From NCBI RefSeq assembly GCF_007747215.1, contig NZ_CP036273.1:3580322-3644321 (forward strand): a stretch of DNA of 64,000 nt. Reading direction: 5' to 3'. A program made the translations under genes and the position numbers. The notes below the pieces were generated by a model. That model made no database searches, was not told where the DNA came from, and saw nothing but the letters and a program-made list of their open reading frames with translations. This document shows positions 16,616-26,800 of this stretch, piece after piece. Each line of letters opens with the position of its first letter. The first letter of the stretch is position 1. The stretch is from Urbifossiella limnaea (GTDB lineage: Bacteria; Planctomycetota; Planctomycetia; Gemmatales; Gemmataceae).

Positions 16616-17464
16616 TCAGCCGCCGGTGGGGTGTTCGATCCGCGCCAGGTGCCGCCGCACCGCGTCCGCGAAGCCGGCCGCGTTCTCCAGCATCGCCAGG
16701 TGCTTGGCCCCGGGGATGATCTCGGCCGTACACGCCGGCAGGTGCGCTTCGAGCCAGCGGCACGTCGCCAGGAACGGCGAGAACTCGTCGTACAGTGCGA
16801 CCACGGGCTGCCGCACGCCCGCGATCGCGTCCGCGGTCAAGCCGGCGACGGCCATCACGTCGGCGCCGCAATTCGTTTCCGCGAGCATTGGAAGCTGCCG
16901 AACCCAGCCGCGGCCGAAGGTGCCGTAGATCGCTTCGAGTTCGCCCAGCTTCGCGGCGCCGAGCGCGGCCGACTGTCGGAACAGGTCTGCGAAATCGACC
17001 GTGTCGCCGAGCGTGACGCCGACGAGGGCGAACTTCTCCCGCACGTCGGCCCACAGCTGCATCTTGCCGAAGTTCGGCTCGACGTGCCGCAGCCCGGGGA
17101 AGAACGAGTCCGACAGCACGACGCCGCGAACGGCGGCGGGGTGCCGAACGGCCGCGTGCAGCCCGGTCACGCCGCCGAAGCTGTGGCCGAGGACCACGGC
17201 GGGGCCGAGGCCGAGCGCCGCGTGCAGCGCCGCCAGGTCGTCGGCCATGTCGGCGGAGGTGTAGCCGGCGGCCGGGCGGGCGCTCTGGCCGTGCCCGCGG
17301 AGGTCGTAGCTGGTGACGCGGTGGTCGGCGGCGAGGGCGTCGAACAGGCCGCTGAACAGCCACACCGCCTGGTTGCTGGTGACGGCGTGAACCAGCAGCA
17401 CGTCCGGCCCGTCGCCGGCCTGCTGGTAGAAGAGCCGGGTGCCGTTCGCCTCGACCTCGGGCAT
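16616..17464 (-). CDS. Alpha/beta-hydrolase fold protein, possible thioesterase of the lipid operon
   Basis: A 282-residue enzyme. The nucleophile elbow GHSFGG places Ser95, the acid is probably the Asp in ALYDEFSPF and the base is the His in PGAKHLAML. YDLRGHGQSARP is the usual oxyanion-region motif. It lies between the acyl carrier protein and the ABC permease. It may hydrolyse the acyl thioester to release the synthase product, but sequence alone does not separate thioesterase from other alpha/beta hydrolases. Confidence 0.85.
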   Translation of the reverse strand: MPEVEANGTRLFYQQAGDGPDVLLVHAVTSNQAVWLFSGLFDALAADHRVTSYDLRGHGQSARPAAGYTSADMADDLAALHAALGLGPAVVLGHSFGGVTGLHAAVRHPAAVRGVVLSDSFFPGLRHVEPNFGKMQLWADVREKFALVGVTLGDTVDFADLFRQSAALGAAKLGELEAIYGTFGRGWVRQLPMLAETNCGADVMAVAGLTADAIAGVRQPVVALYDEFSPFLATCRWLEAHLPACTAEIIPGAKHLAMLENAAGFADAVRRHLARIEHPTGG

Positions 17465-17473
17465 GGGCGTCCG

Positions 17474-17746
17474 TTACAGGTTGGCTTGGAGGAACGTGAC
17501 CAGCTCGCCGAGCGCGATGTCGTCCGCACCGCGGTCGCGGAGCCCCTTCAGGAACGTGCCGAACGGCAGCCGCTTCCCGTAGTGCGTCCCGAGTTGCTCG
17601 GCCAGCACGACAACGTCGATCGACGCCAGCCCGAGGTCGGCGAGGACGCGCGTGTCCGGGCCGACGGCGTCCGGGAAGTCGCGGTCCGGGAACGCCCGCC
17701 GGACCACCGCGGCGAGGTCGGCGAGGATGCGCTCCTGCGGGTTCAT
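17474..17746 (-). CDS. Acyl carrier protein
   Basis: A 90-residue acidic helical protein. VLADLGLASIDVVVLAEQLG is the phosphopantetheine site, with Ser42 as the attachment residue in a GLASID context rather than the usual GxDS. Its start codon overlaps the stop of the acyltransferase-dehydratase gene (ATGA, four bases), so the two are translationally coupled. It probably holds growing or finished acyl chains between the synthase and the hydrolase. Confidence 0.88.
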   Translation of the reverse strand: MNPQERILADLAAVVRRAFPDRDFPDAVGPDTRVLADLGLASIDVVVLAEQLGTHYGKRLPFGTFLKGLRDRGADDIALGELVTFLQANL

Positions 17747-20700
17747 GCGGGCTCGGCCGTGGTGGTGGCGACGATCGAATCCTGGTGCCGGGCCACCCGG
17801 ACGCGCACGCCGGCCTGAAGTTCAGGGTATCGGCCCGCGGCGGCCGGCGGCAGGGCAACCGCCGCCCCGGCGCCGTCGCCCCGGACCGCGAGCCCCGCAG
17901 AGTCGATACCGAGCGCGTCCGCAACGGCCCGGACCGCCGCGCGCTCGCGGGCCGCGCGCTCGTCGGCGGCCGTCGCTTTCTTCGGCAACGCTTCGAGCGC
18001 CAGCCCGCGGCGCGGGGCGAAGGCGGCGAACGCGGCCACCGTCCCGTTCGCCACCGCGACACGGACCGGCGGCAGCGGCGCGCCGCCCCCGCCGCGGTGC
18101 GAGACGGTGGTGCGGCCGTCGGTCACGTCCGTTTCGAGGTCGGCGGGGAAGATGCCGCCGCCGTGTCGGGCCCCCCACGCGGAGCGGGCGGCGTCCTTCG
18201 CCACGAGCCGCGGGAAGAACCAACCCGTCTTCTCCGCCTCGGGCACTGCCAGAAACGCGGCCTGCTCCCGCGGCGACATCGTGACGTGGACGCCGGAGGC
18301 GCGCAGCACCGGCTGTTGCAGGTCGGCCGGCGGGTCGAGTACGAAGCAACGACTGCCGTCGGCTTCCAGCGCCTCCACGCGGCTGCTCAGGTAGTACTGG
18401 TCCTTCGGGCCGAAGAAGTTGACGTTCCCGAACGGCAGGTAGAACCGCCAGTACCCGGCCCCGGCCATGCGGAACCACGGCCGGCCGTCCGCGCCGAACA
18501 GTTCGACGCCGTGGCGGACCTGGCGGGCGGTTTCCTCCTCGTTGTGGCCGCGCAGCAACAACAGGCTGCCGACCGGCGGCGGCGGGCCGAAGAAGTCGAG
18601 CCGCCGCACACCGATGGGTAGCAGGATGCGGCCCGTCCAGTCGGGTTGTTCCAGGTGCCACGCCCCGAGGATGTGCATGGCCGCGTCCACGAGCACCGGG
18701 TCGAGCGCCACGCGCGGGTCGGCGTCGGACGCGAACCACCGGTCTCGCGGCTGCACCTCCAGCGTCCCCTCAATGCCCTCGCGGCCGACACGGCCGAGGC
18801 TGCGGATCATCTGGAATAGCGGCCCGTGGAACATGTTTCGCCGCAAGTCCTCGACGGACGAACGGCACGGCTGCTCGTCGGTGAGCGTGAACGGCAGCGG
18901 CTCCGGCGGCTCGGGGTAGCCGTCGGCGAGAATCAGCGTCGCCTCGCAGGCCGGCTTCCCGGCGGCGTCGGCAAGGAAGGAATTGCCCAGGTCGCGCACG
19001 TCGGCCTTCACCCGCACCGTGCCGTCGTCCGCGCTCACGACAGCGGCGCGGACTTCGAGCGTCGTCGGCTCGGGGTCGAACGGCAGCCAGCGGAACAGCC
19101 GGACGTCCTGCAGTGTGACGACGACCTTGCCGGGGGCGAGGAGCAGGGCCGCCTGCGCCATGGCCTCCAGGCTGAACGTCATCGGCAGGACGGGGAGGCC
19201 GTTCTGCGCCGGGTCGACGCGGCTGACGCCGCGGCCGCCCAGGGTGTGATCGTCGACGTAGAGGTCTTCGCGCTGGTCCATGACCCGGCGGAACACGACC
19301 TCCCGGCCCGGCTCGAAGTGAACAACGTCGCCGATCAGACACAGCGGCTTCTCGGGCGCCGGCACCTCGAACACGCCCGCGGGGCAGCCGGCGAGGAACG
19401 ACGCCATCACCTCGCGTTGCACGTCGAGGAACTGCTCCATCACCTCGAAATAAGTTGTCATCACGGCGTCCGCCGAAGACCGAGGCGGTGCCACGGGAGG
19501 GCGTTCGGCCCGCGTCGCGTGCAGGTGCGCCGCGTTGACCGTGACGTGGTGCGCCGCCAGCTGCGCGACGAGGTGGTTGATCTGCGTCGGCCCGCTCTTG
19601 CGCGGCAGGTTCGCCGGTATGGCCGCGAACCGCTCGCCACGCAGGGCGTCCTCCGCGAACGCGGACAGGTTGCCGCGCGGGCCGGCCTCCACGAACACCC
19701 GGACGCCGTCGGCGTGCATCCGGCGCACCAGCCGGGTGAACTCGACCGGGCTCACCCAGTGGTTCACGAACAGCTCGCGGATCGCGTCCGGCTCGTCGGG
19801 GAACAGCTCGCCGGTGCTGCACGAGTACACCGGCGTGTGCGGCGCGGTGAACGGGACCGGCGCGAACAGCTCGCGGAACGGCCCCATCCACGGCTCGAAC
19901 AGCGGCGTGTGGTACGGCCGGCGGAACGGCAGCCGCTCGCAGATGACGCCGCGCCCGGTCAGCGCCTCCTCGACGCGCGCCACGGCCGCGGTCGGGCCGA
20001 CGGCCACGCACTGGTGCGGGCAGTTGTCCATCGCCACCATCACGCCCGCGCCGGCGGCGACGCCGTCCACCGCGGCGCGGCCGGCGCCGACGGCCAACAG
20101 CGTGATGTCGGGGCCGCCGGCTTCGTCTTCCTGCCGCTGCATCATCGCCATCGTCTCGGCGAGCCGCGGCCCGAGCACCTCCGCGGCCCCCATCGCCCCG
20201 GCGGCGAGGAGCGCCGCGATCTCACCCGCGCTGTGCCCGGCGATGGCGGACACCGGGATTTGCAGGTTCCACAGCACCTTGATCAGCGCCAGGTCCGCCA
20301 GCAGCACGCCGAAGATGGACGGCCCGAGCTGCCGCAGCTCCGCCTCGGCCGCGGCCTTCTGCGCGTCGGTCGCGTCGGCCGGCTGGTGCAGCAACCGCCG
20401 CAGCGATGCCTCGGGCGTGCCGGCCTCGGCGGCGAGCCGGTCGCACCACGCGAACGTCTCCTCGACCTCGGGGAAGACCCCGCACAGGTCGGCGAGCATG
20501 TTCAGGTACTGTGCCCCCTCCCCGGGGAACAGCAGCGCCACCGACCCTTCGAGCCCGAGCGGCCGGGCGAAGAAGTACACGCCGTTCGTGTCGCGGACCT
20601 GCTCGCACTTCGGGTCGTCGATCCGACCGGCGGCGCGACGGAGCTTCGTCGCCAGGTCGGCCGGCGACGCGGCGACCACTGCCAGCACCGAGCCCACGGG

Positions 20701-20895
20701 CACGAACCCCACGGCCAACTCGGCGGCGAGCGCGGGGAGCGAGAACGCCGGGTCGGACTCGGCCGCGTCGGCGACGACCCGCGCCTGCTCGGCGAGCGCG
20801 GCGCGGTCGGCGGCGGTGAGGAGGACGACTTCCGTGTCCCAGCCGGGGCGCGTCCGAACAGCAGCCGGGCGCGGGGCGGCGACAGTGGTGGTCAT
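17743..20895 (-). CDS. Acyltransferase-dehydratase polyketide/lipid synthase subunit with C-terminal PPTase-like segment
   Basis: A 1050-residue protein. The acyltransferase is at about residues 110-430 (VALLFPGEGAQYLNMLADLC, catalytic Ser near 220 in GHSAGEIAALL, FRRPYHTPLF). A helical motif MEQFLDVQREVMASFLAG follows. A double-hotdog PKS dehydratase occupies about 520-830, with His in VDDHTLGGRG (near 548), GLPVLPMTF, and the Asp motif DPVLVDAAMHILGAW (near 735). The C-terminus has RLVAKDAARSAW (near 900) and IFPADLE, resembling the K-E/D-A motif of phosphopantetheinyl transferases, but the Mg-binding N-terminal half is not visible. It resembles the DH-PPT ends of enediyne and PUFA synthases. 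Confidence 0.85.
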   Translation of the reverse strand: MTTTVAAPRPAAVRTRPGWDTEVVLLTAADRAALAEQARVVADAAESDPAFSLPALAAELAVGFVPVGSVLAVVAASPADLATKLRRAAGRIDDPKCEQVRDTNGVYFFARPLGLEGSVALLFPGEGAQYLNMLADLCGVFPEVEETFAWCDRLAAEAGTPEASLRRLLHQPADATDAQKAAAEAELRQLGPSIFGVLLADLALIKVLWNLQIPVSAIAGHSAGEIAALLAAGAMGAAEVLGPRLAETMAMMQRQEDEAGGPDITLLAVGAGRAAVDGVAAGAGVMVAMDNCPHQCVAVGPTAAVARVEEALTGRGVICERLPFRRPYHTPLFEPWMGPFRELFAPVPFTAPHTPVYSCSTGELFPDEPDAIRELFVNHWVSPVEFTRLVRRMHADGVRVFVEAGPRGNLSAFAEDALRGERFAAIPANLPRKSGPTQINHLVAQLAAHHVTVNAAHLHATRAERPPVAPPRSSADAVMTTYFEVMEQFLDVQREVMASFLAGCPAGVFEVPAPEKPLCLIGDVVHFEPGREVVFRRVMDQREDLYVDDHTLGGRGVSRVDPAQNGLPVLPMTFSLEAMAQAALLLAPGKVVVTLQDVRLFRWLPFDPEPTTLEVRAAVVSADDGTVRVKADVRDLGNSFLADAAGKPACEATLILADGYPEPPEPLPFTLTDEQPCRSSVEDLRRNMFHGPLFQMIRSLGRVGREGIEGTLEVQPRDRWFASDADPRVALDPVLVDAAMHILGAWHLEQPDWTGRILLPIGVRRLDFFGPPPPVGSLLLLRGHNEEETARQVRHGVELFGADGRPWFRMAGAGYWRFYLPFGNVNFFGPKDQYYLSSRVEALEADGSRCFVLDPPADLQQPVLRASGVHVTMSPREQAAFLAVPEAEKTGWFFPRLVAKDAARSAWGARHGGGIFPADLETDVTDGRTTVSHRGGGGAPLPPVRVAVANGTVAAFAAFAPRRGLALEALPKKATAADERAARERAAVRAVADALGIDSAGLAVRGDGAGAAVALPPAAAGRYPELQAGVRVRVARHQDSIVATTTAEPA

Positions 20896-20898
20896 GCG

Positions 20899-23800
20899 TT
20901 ACTCGGCCCCCACCGTTGCCAGCTCGGCCGGGGCTGCCTGGCCGGGTCGGCCCGCGTGCTCGGTGCCGCCGGCGACCACGACTTCGGCCTCGCCCTTGCC
21001 GCCGTACACGACTTCGTCCACGGCGAAGCGGGCGCCCACCGCCGGGGCGATGAGCTTGAGCCCGCGGGCCACGAGGTGCTTCTCCAGGTCGGCGACCATG
21101 CCGACCTCGGCCCACGGCCCCCACGCCACCGACACCACCCGGCCGGGCCACTCGGCGTCGAGCTGGCACGCCAGCTTGCTGAGCACCTCGTTGGCCGCCG
21201 CGTAGTCCGACTGGCCGCGGTTGCCGTACCGGCTGGTGATGCTCGCGTACAGCGACAGGAACTTCGTCCGCGCCGGGTCGAGGGTGCGGGCCAGGGTGAA
21301 GGCGCTCTCCACCTTCGTGCCGAACACGCGGTCGAACGACTCGGGCGTCTTGTCCTTGAGCAGCTTGTCCTCGATCACGCCCGCCCCGTGGATCACGCCG
21401 GTCGGCTGAACCTCCGCGATCAGCGCCGCGAACGCGGCCGCGTCGCGGACGTCGACGCTGCGGTACTCCACCGCCGACCCCGCGGCGCGGATGGCGTCGA
21501 GGTTGCCGCGGATCTCGCGGTCCTTGACCAGTCGCTTGAACTCGGCCTCGACCGCGGCCGGCTTCGCACCCGGCGTCCGCTTCAGCAGCGCCGCCTTGAT
21601 TTCGGCCGGCGTCGTCAGTTTCACGGTGTCGGCGGGCTCGTCGGCCGGGGCGGGCGAACTGCCGACCAGCACGAGCCGCGACCGGTAGCGGGCGGCGATC
21701 TCGAGCGCGATCTTGGCCGTGATGCCGCGGGCGCCGCCGGTGACGAGTACGGTGTCGGTCGGCCCCAGGTCCACGACGGGGGTGTCGGTGTCGAGCGGGC
21801 CGGGCTCCACCTGCCAGGTCACGCGGTCGTCGCCGTCGCGGCCGACTTCCAGCGGCCCGTCCGGGTCGCCGAGCTCGGCGAGCAGTTGTTCGACGAGCCG
21901 CGGCGCGGGCACCTCGGGGTCCACGTCCACGACGCGAACCGTCGCCTCGGGCCACTCGTACCCGAGGCACTTGGCGAACCCGGCGACGCCGCCGTGCGTC
22001 GGGGAGAACGCGGCCGGCAGTTCGCCGCCGTAGCCCATGCGGCCGCCCATGCCGGTGACCGCGAGCAGCACGGCGCTCCCGGCCTTGCCCGCGGCGCGGA
22101 TGTCGGTTTCGAGCCCGCGGGCGAGCAGGTACAGCGACTTCACCTCACGACTGGCGCGGGCCGACGGCGCTTCACCTTCCGGCGCCTCGGCCAGCGGCAG
22201 GAGGTGAACCAGCCCCGCGATCGGGCCGCACTTTTCTCGCACCCGCGCCAGCACGCCCTCGACGGCGGCCGGGTCGGTCAGGTCGGCGGCCGAGGCGGAC
22301 GCGGCCTCGCCGGGCTCTGCCATTCGGAGCAGAACGGTGTTCACGTCGAGCTCGGCGAGTCGGTCGGCGAGTTCGCGGGCGGTGCCGAGGCGGTCGTCGG
22401 TGATGACCAGCGTGCCGGCCGGCGGCGCGAACCGCGGCCGCGCCGGGAGCGGGGCGTCGACGAGCCGCACGACGAGCCGCTGCACGTCACTGGAGCGCGT
22501 GCCGGGTCGCGGTTCGGCGGGGGCGTCGTGCTTGCCGTTCGCCGACGGGGCCGGCACGGCCGACGGCGACGCGGCCGGCGCCGCGTCGGCGAGCGCACCG
22601 GCGACATAGTCCGCGATCCCGCGGATGGTCTTGATGACGGACAGCTTCTCCATCTCGAGATTCGGCGGGGAGTCGCCGGCCGCGGCCTCGATCCCTTCGG
22701 CCAACGCCCCCAGCACTTCGACGCGCTTGATCGAATCGACGCCCAGATCGGCTTCCAGGTCCAGGTCGATGCTCAGTGCCTCTTTCGGGTAGCCGGTACG
22801 GTCGCTGACCAGATCGAGCAACCGGGCGACGAGGGCATCGCGGTCGAGGGCCGGGGCGGCGGGTTTCGCGGGGGCAGGCTCGTACTTGCCGATCGCTTCG
22901 TGCTTGCCGTTCGTTTCGTACTTGCCGCTCGCTGCGGGCGCGGGAACGACCGCGACCGGCGGGGGGGCGATGGGCCGGGCCGGTGCGGGCGGCGCCAACC
23001 GTGCCGCGATCGGCGGCGGGAGCACGGGGGCCGGCGCGGCCGCGTGGCCGTTCGCACTCGGGGCAGGAAGGGGGGCGCCGCCGAAGTAGCCGAGCATGAC
23101 GCTCCGCTGTGTGTCCAGGAACTTCGCCATCACGTCCTGGAAGCGAGCCATCACCTGAGCCGCGCCGTCGGGCAGCGGCCCGGTCGCGGCGGGGAGGAGC
23201 GTGGGGGGCGTCGGGGTGTGCATCGGCGCTCGCGGGGTCGGGGTGGCGTCTCGGGGTGTAGCGGGCGGTGGGGCGGGTTTAGCCGTGGGCGCGGCGGGCA
23301 CAGACTTCGGGACTTCGAGGGTACGGGCGGGCGGCTCCGCACGCGGCGGTAGCGCCTGGCCCAGAAGCCGCGGCTCGGGCCCGTTCACCGGCCGGCTGCG
23401 GACGCCGTTCACGACCCACGCCGTCGCCGGTGGCTTCGGCTTGCCGGTGTCGGCGCTGAGCTTCGACGCGTCGAACGGCTTCACGCCGCGGCCCTGGAAC
23501 AATCGGTCCAGCTGCACGGGCACGCCGGCCGCGAGCAGGTGTGCGAGGGCATGGCACAGCTGCACCAGGCCGGGCCGCCCCTTCTGGTCGGTCGCGACGG
23601 CGACGTGCGGCTTGCCCGCTAGCACTTGACCCGCGAGCCCGGTGAGCACCGCGCCCGGACCGACCTCCACGAACACGCGGGCGCCGGCGGCGTACATCGC
23701 CTCCACCTCGTCGGCGAATTTCACCGGCGAGACGAGGTGCTCGGCCAGCAACTTCGACGGGTCGGTGCCGTGCGGGGCGGCCGTGGTGTTCGAGTACACC

Positions 23801-26800
23801 GGCTTCCGCGGGGCGCTCCACTCGGCGGCGGCGAGGGCCGTCGCCAGCGGCTGCTTCGCGGCGGCGATCAGCGGCGAGTGGAAGCCGCAGGCCACGGGGA
23901 TGCGCTGGTGCCGGACCTTCGCGGCGTCCAGCTTCGCGGCCGCGGCGGCGAGCCCGGCGTCGGTGCCGGCGAGAACCGTTTGGTGAGGCGAGTTGTGGTT
24001 GGCGACCCACACGCCCTCCACGCCCGTGAGGAGCGGGTCGAGCACGGCGGGAGTGGCGTCGGCGGCGAGCATCCCGCCGGCGGCGCTCCCCGCGGCGTCG
24101 CGGATGACGCGGCCGCGCTCGTAGGACAGTGCCAGGAAGTCGTCGTCGGTCAGCGCCCCGGCCGCGGCGAGGGCCGCGTACTCGCCGTAGCTGTGACCCG
24201 CGAGCACGTCCGCCTCGACGCCGAGGGCGGACAGCAGCCGCGCCATGCCCAGCGACGCCGCACCGATGGCCGGCTGGGCGACCTCGGTCCGCTGCAGTTC
24301 CGTGCGGTTGTGAGCTTCCTGCTCCGGGCCGAACGGCGACGGCGGGAACACGAACCGGCCGAGCGGCTTCTCCAGCCTCCCGCCCAGCACGCGGTCCGCG
24401 GTGTCGAGTACCTGCCGCACTTCCGAGAAGGCCATCGCCGGCTGCGCGAGCATGTCGGGGTACTGGGACCCTTGACCCGGGAACAGGAACGCCACCGAAG
24501 CCGCTTGCGGCTTCGCGTTGAAGGTCACGCCGCGCGGGTCGCTCGCGGCGTCCTCCTTCTTCGCCAGCAGATCCAGCGCGACGCCGAGCCGCTCCTTCAG
24601 CTCCGCGAGCGAGGCGGCGACCACGGCGAGCGTCGGCTGCCCGACGCCGGCGCGGCTCGCCTGCCACACCGAAGCCGCGAGGTCGGCGAGTGCCGGTTCC
24701 GCGCCAGCGGCGAGGGCGTCACGGCAGTGCGTCACGGCCGTTATGAGGCCGGCGCGGTCGGGGCGGCGCCACACGAACAGCTCGGCCGGCCAGGCCCGCA
24801 GGCCGCTTTCGGGGCGGTCGAGGTAGTCGCCGGTGTACTCCTCCAGCACGGTGTGGAAGTTCGTGCCGCCGAAGCCGAACGCGCTCACCCCGGCCGTCCG
24901 CGGGTGGGCGGCGCCGTGGACCCAAGGCCGGGCCTCGGTGTTGAGGTACAGCGGGCCGCCGTCCAGGTTTGCCTTCGGGTTCGGCTTCTCGACCAGCGTC
25001 GGCGGCAGCACCTTGTAGTGGAGCGCGTAGGCCGTCTTGATCAACCCCGCGAGCCCGGCGGCACACTTGCTGTGGCCGATCATCGACTTCACCGAGCCGA
25101 TCGCGCACGACTGCGCGTCTGCCCCCGCGTCGCGCAGCAGTTGGCCGATCGCCCGCGCCTCCGTCTGGTCGCCGACGACGGTGCCGGTGCCGTGCGCCTC
25201 GACGAGGCCGACGTTCGCCGGGTTCACCCGGGCCTGGGCGTAGGCGCGGTGCAGGGCCCGCAGCTGGCCCTCGGCCCGCGGCGCCGTCAGCCCCTTGTCG
25301 CGGCCGTCGCTGCTCGCGCCCACGCCCTTGATGACGGAATAGATGCGGTCGCCGTCGCGCTCGGCGTCGGCGAGCCGCTTCAGGACCGCGACGCCGACGC
25401 CCTCCGCGAGCGCGATCCCGTCGGCGTCGGCGTCGAACGGGCGGCAGCGGCCCTTCGGGCTGAGGGCATGCGTCTTCGAGAACGCGACGTACGCGTACGG
25501 CGTCTGCACCGCGTCGCCGCCCATCACGATGGCCACGTCGCTGGTGCCGTCCTGCAGCTCGCGGACGCCGGCGTAGAGCGCGGCCAGCGACGAGCCGCAC
25601 GCCGCGTCGATGGCCATGTTCGGCCCGCCGAGGTTGAACCGGTTCGCCACCCGGCCGGCGGCGACGTTCAGCAGGATGCCCGGGAACGAGTCTTCGGTCC
25701 ACTCGGGGAGCATTCCCTCCCCCAGCGCGATGATCGTGTCAGACGTGACGGGCATGCCCGGGATCGACTCCATCAGCGGCATGCACGCCCGGAACCCGTA
25801 GGACACCGACAGCGGCATCCCGCCCCCGCCGACGCCCAGGATGGCGCACGTCCGCTCACGGGCGAACGGCCGGTCGAGGTAGCCGGCGTCGCCGAGCGCC
25901 TGGTTCACCGCTTCGAGGAGCAGCAACTGGAGCGGTTCGATGCTCGGGATCGACCTCGGCGTGATGCCGTACTTCAGCGGGTCGAACAGCACGTCCGACA
26001 TGAACCCGCCCCACTTCGACACCATCTTGTCGCGGGCGCGCGGGTCGGGGTCGTAGTACGGCCGCCAGTCCCAGTGCGTCGGCGGGATCTCGATCACCGC
26101 GTTCGTCTTGCCGAGGATGTTCCGCCAGTACGACTCGGCCCCGACCGCCTTCGGGTAGAAGCAACTCATCCCGACGACGGCGACGTCGCACGGCGGCGGG
26201 GCGGGCGGCTCCTCAACGGACGAATGACGAATGACGAATGACGATGCCGGCGGAGTGCACACGTCCGCGTGCAACTCGGCGACGGTGGTGACGCCGTCGC
26301 GGAGGGCGGCGACCTGGCCGATCATGTACATGCCGCGCGCGAACTGGTCGTCGCCCGAAACCGCCGCGAGTCCGGTGCCGGCGGCGCGGTCGACGCCCTT
26401 ACTGGCGACGCGCAGCCGGCCGAGGTTCATCCGCTCCAGCGCCAGGCCCACGTCCAGCGGCGACTTCCCCTCGGCCCGCAGCCGGCGCTTCTCGGCCTCG
26501 AACGTCTCGGCGTACGGCGTTGGGATGCAGCGGATGGCGTGGCCCGGCCCCGTCTCCAGGAGCACCGTGTCGGCGCAGGCCAGCGCCTCGCGCTGGAAGC
26601 GATCCGTGATCGCGCCGCCGGCCACCGCCTCCGTCGTGAACAGGTACGCGGTGCCGAGCAGCACGCCGACTTTCACGCCGCGCTCGTTCAAGCCCGCGCT
26701 CAGCGCCGCGACCATTCCCGTCGACGTCGCGTCGTGGATCCCGCCGGCGAAGACGACGTGCAGCCCGTCGGCCGGTTTGCCGCCGGAGAGGTGGTGGGTC

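Noticed and set aside
18826-23352. A 1508-residue plus-strand open frame
   Set aside because: It is antisense to the synthase genes. Its composition is His/Arg/Gly-rich shadow sequence, common in high-GC DNA.
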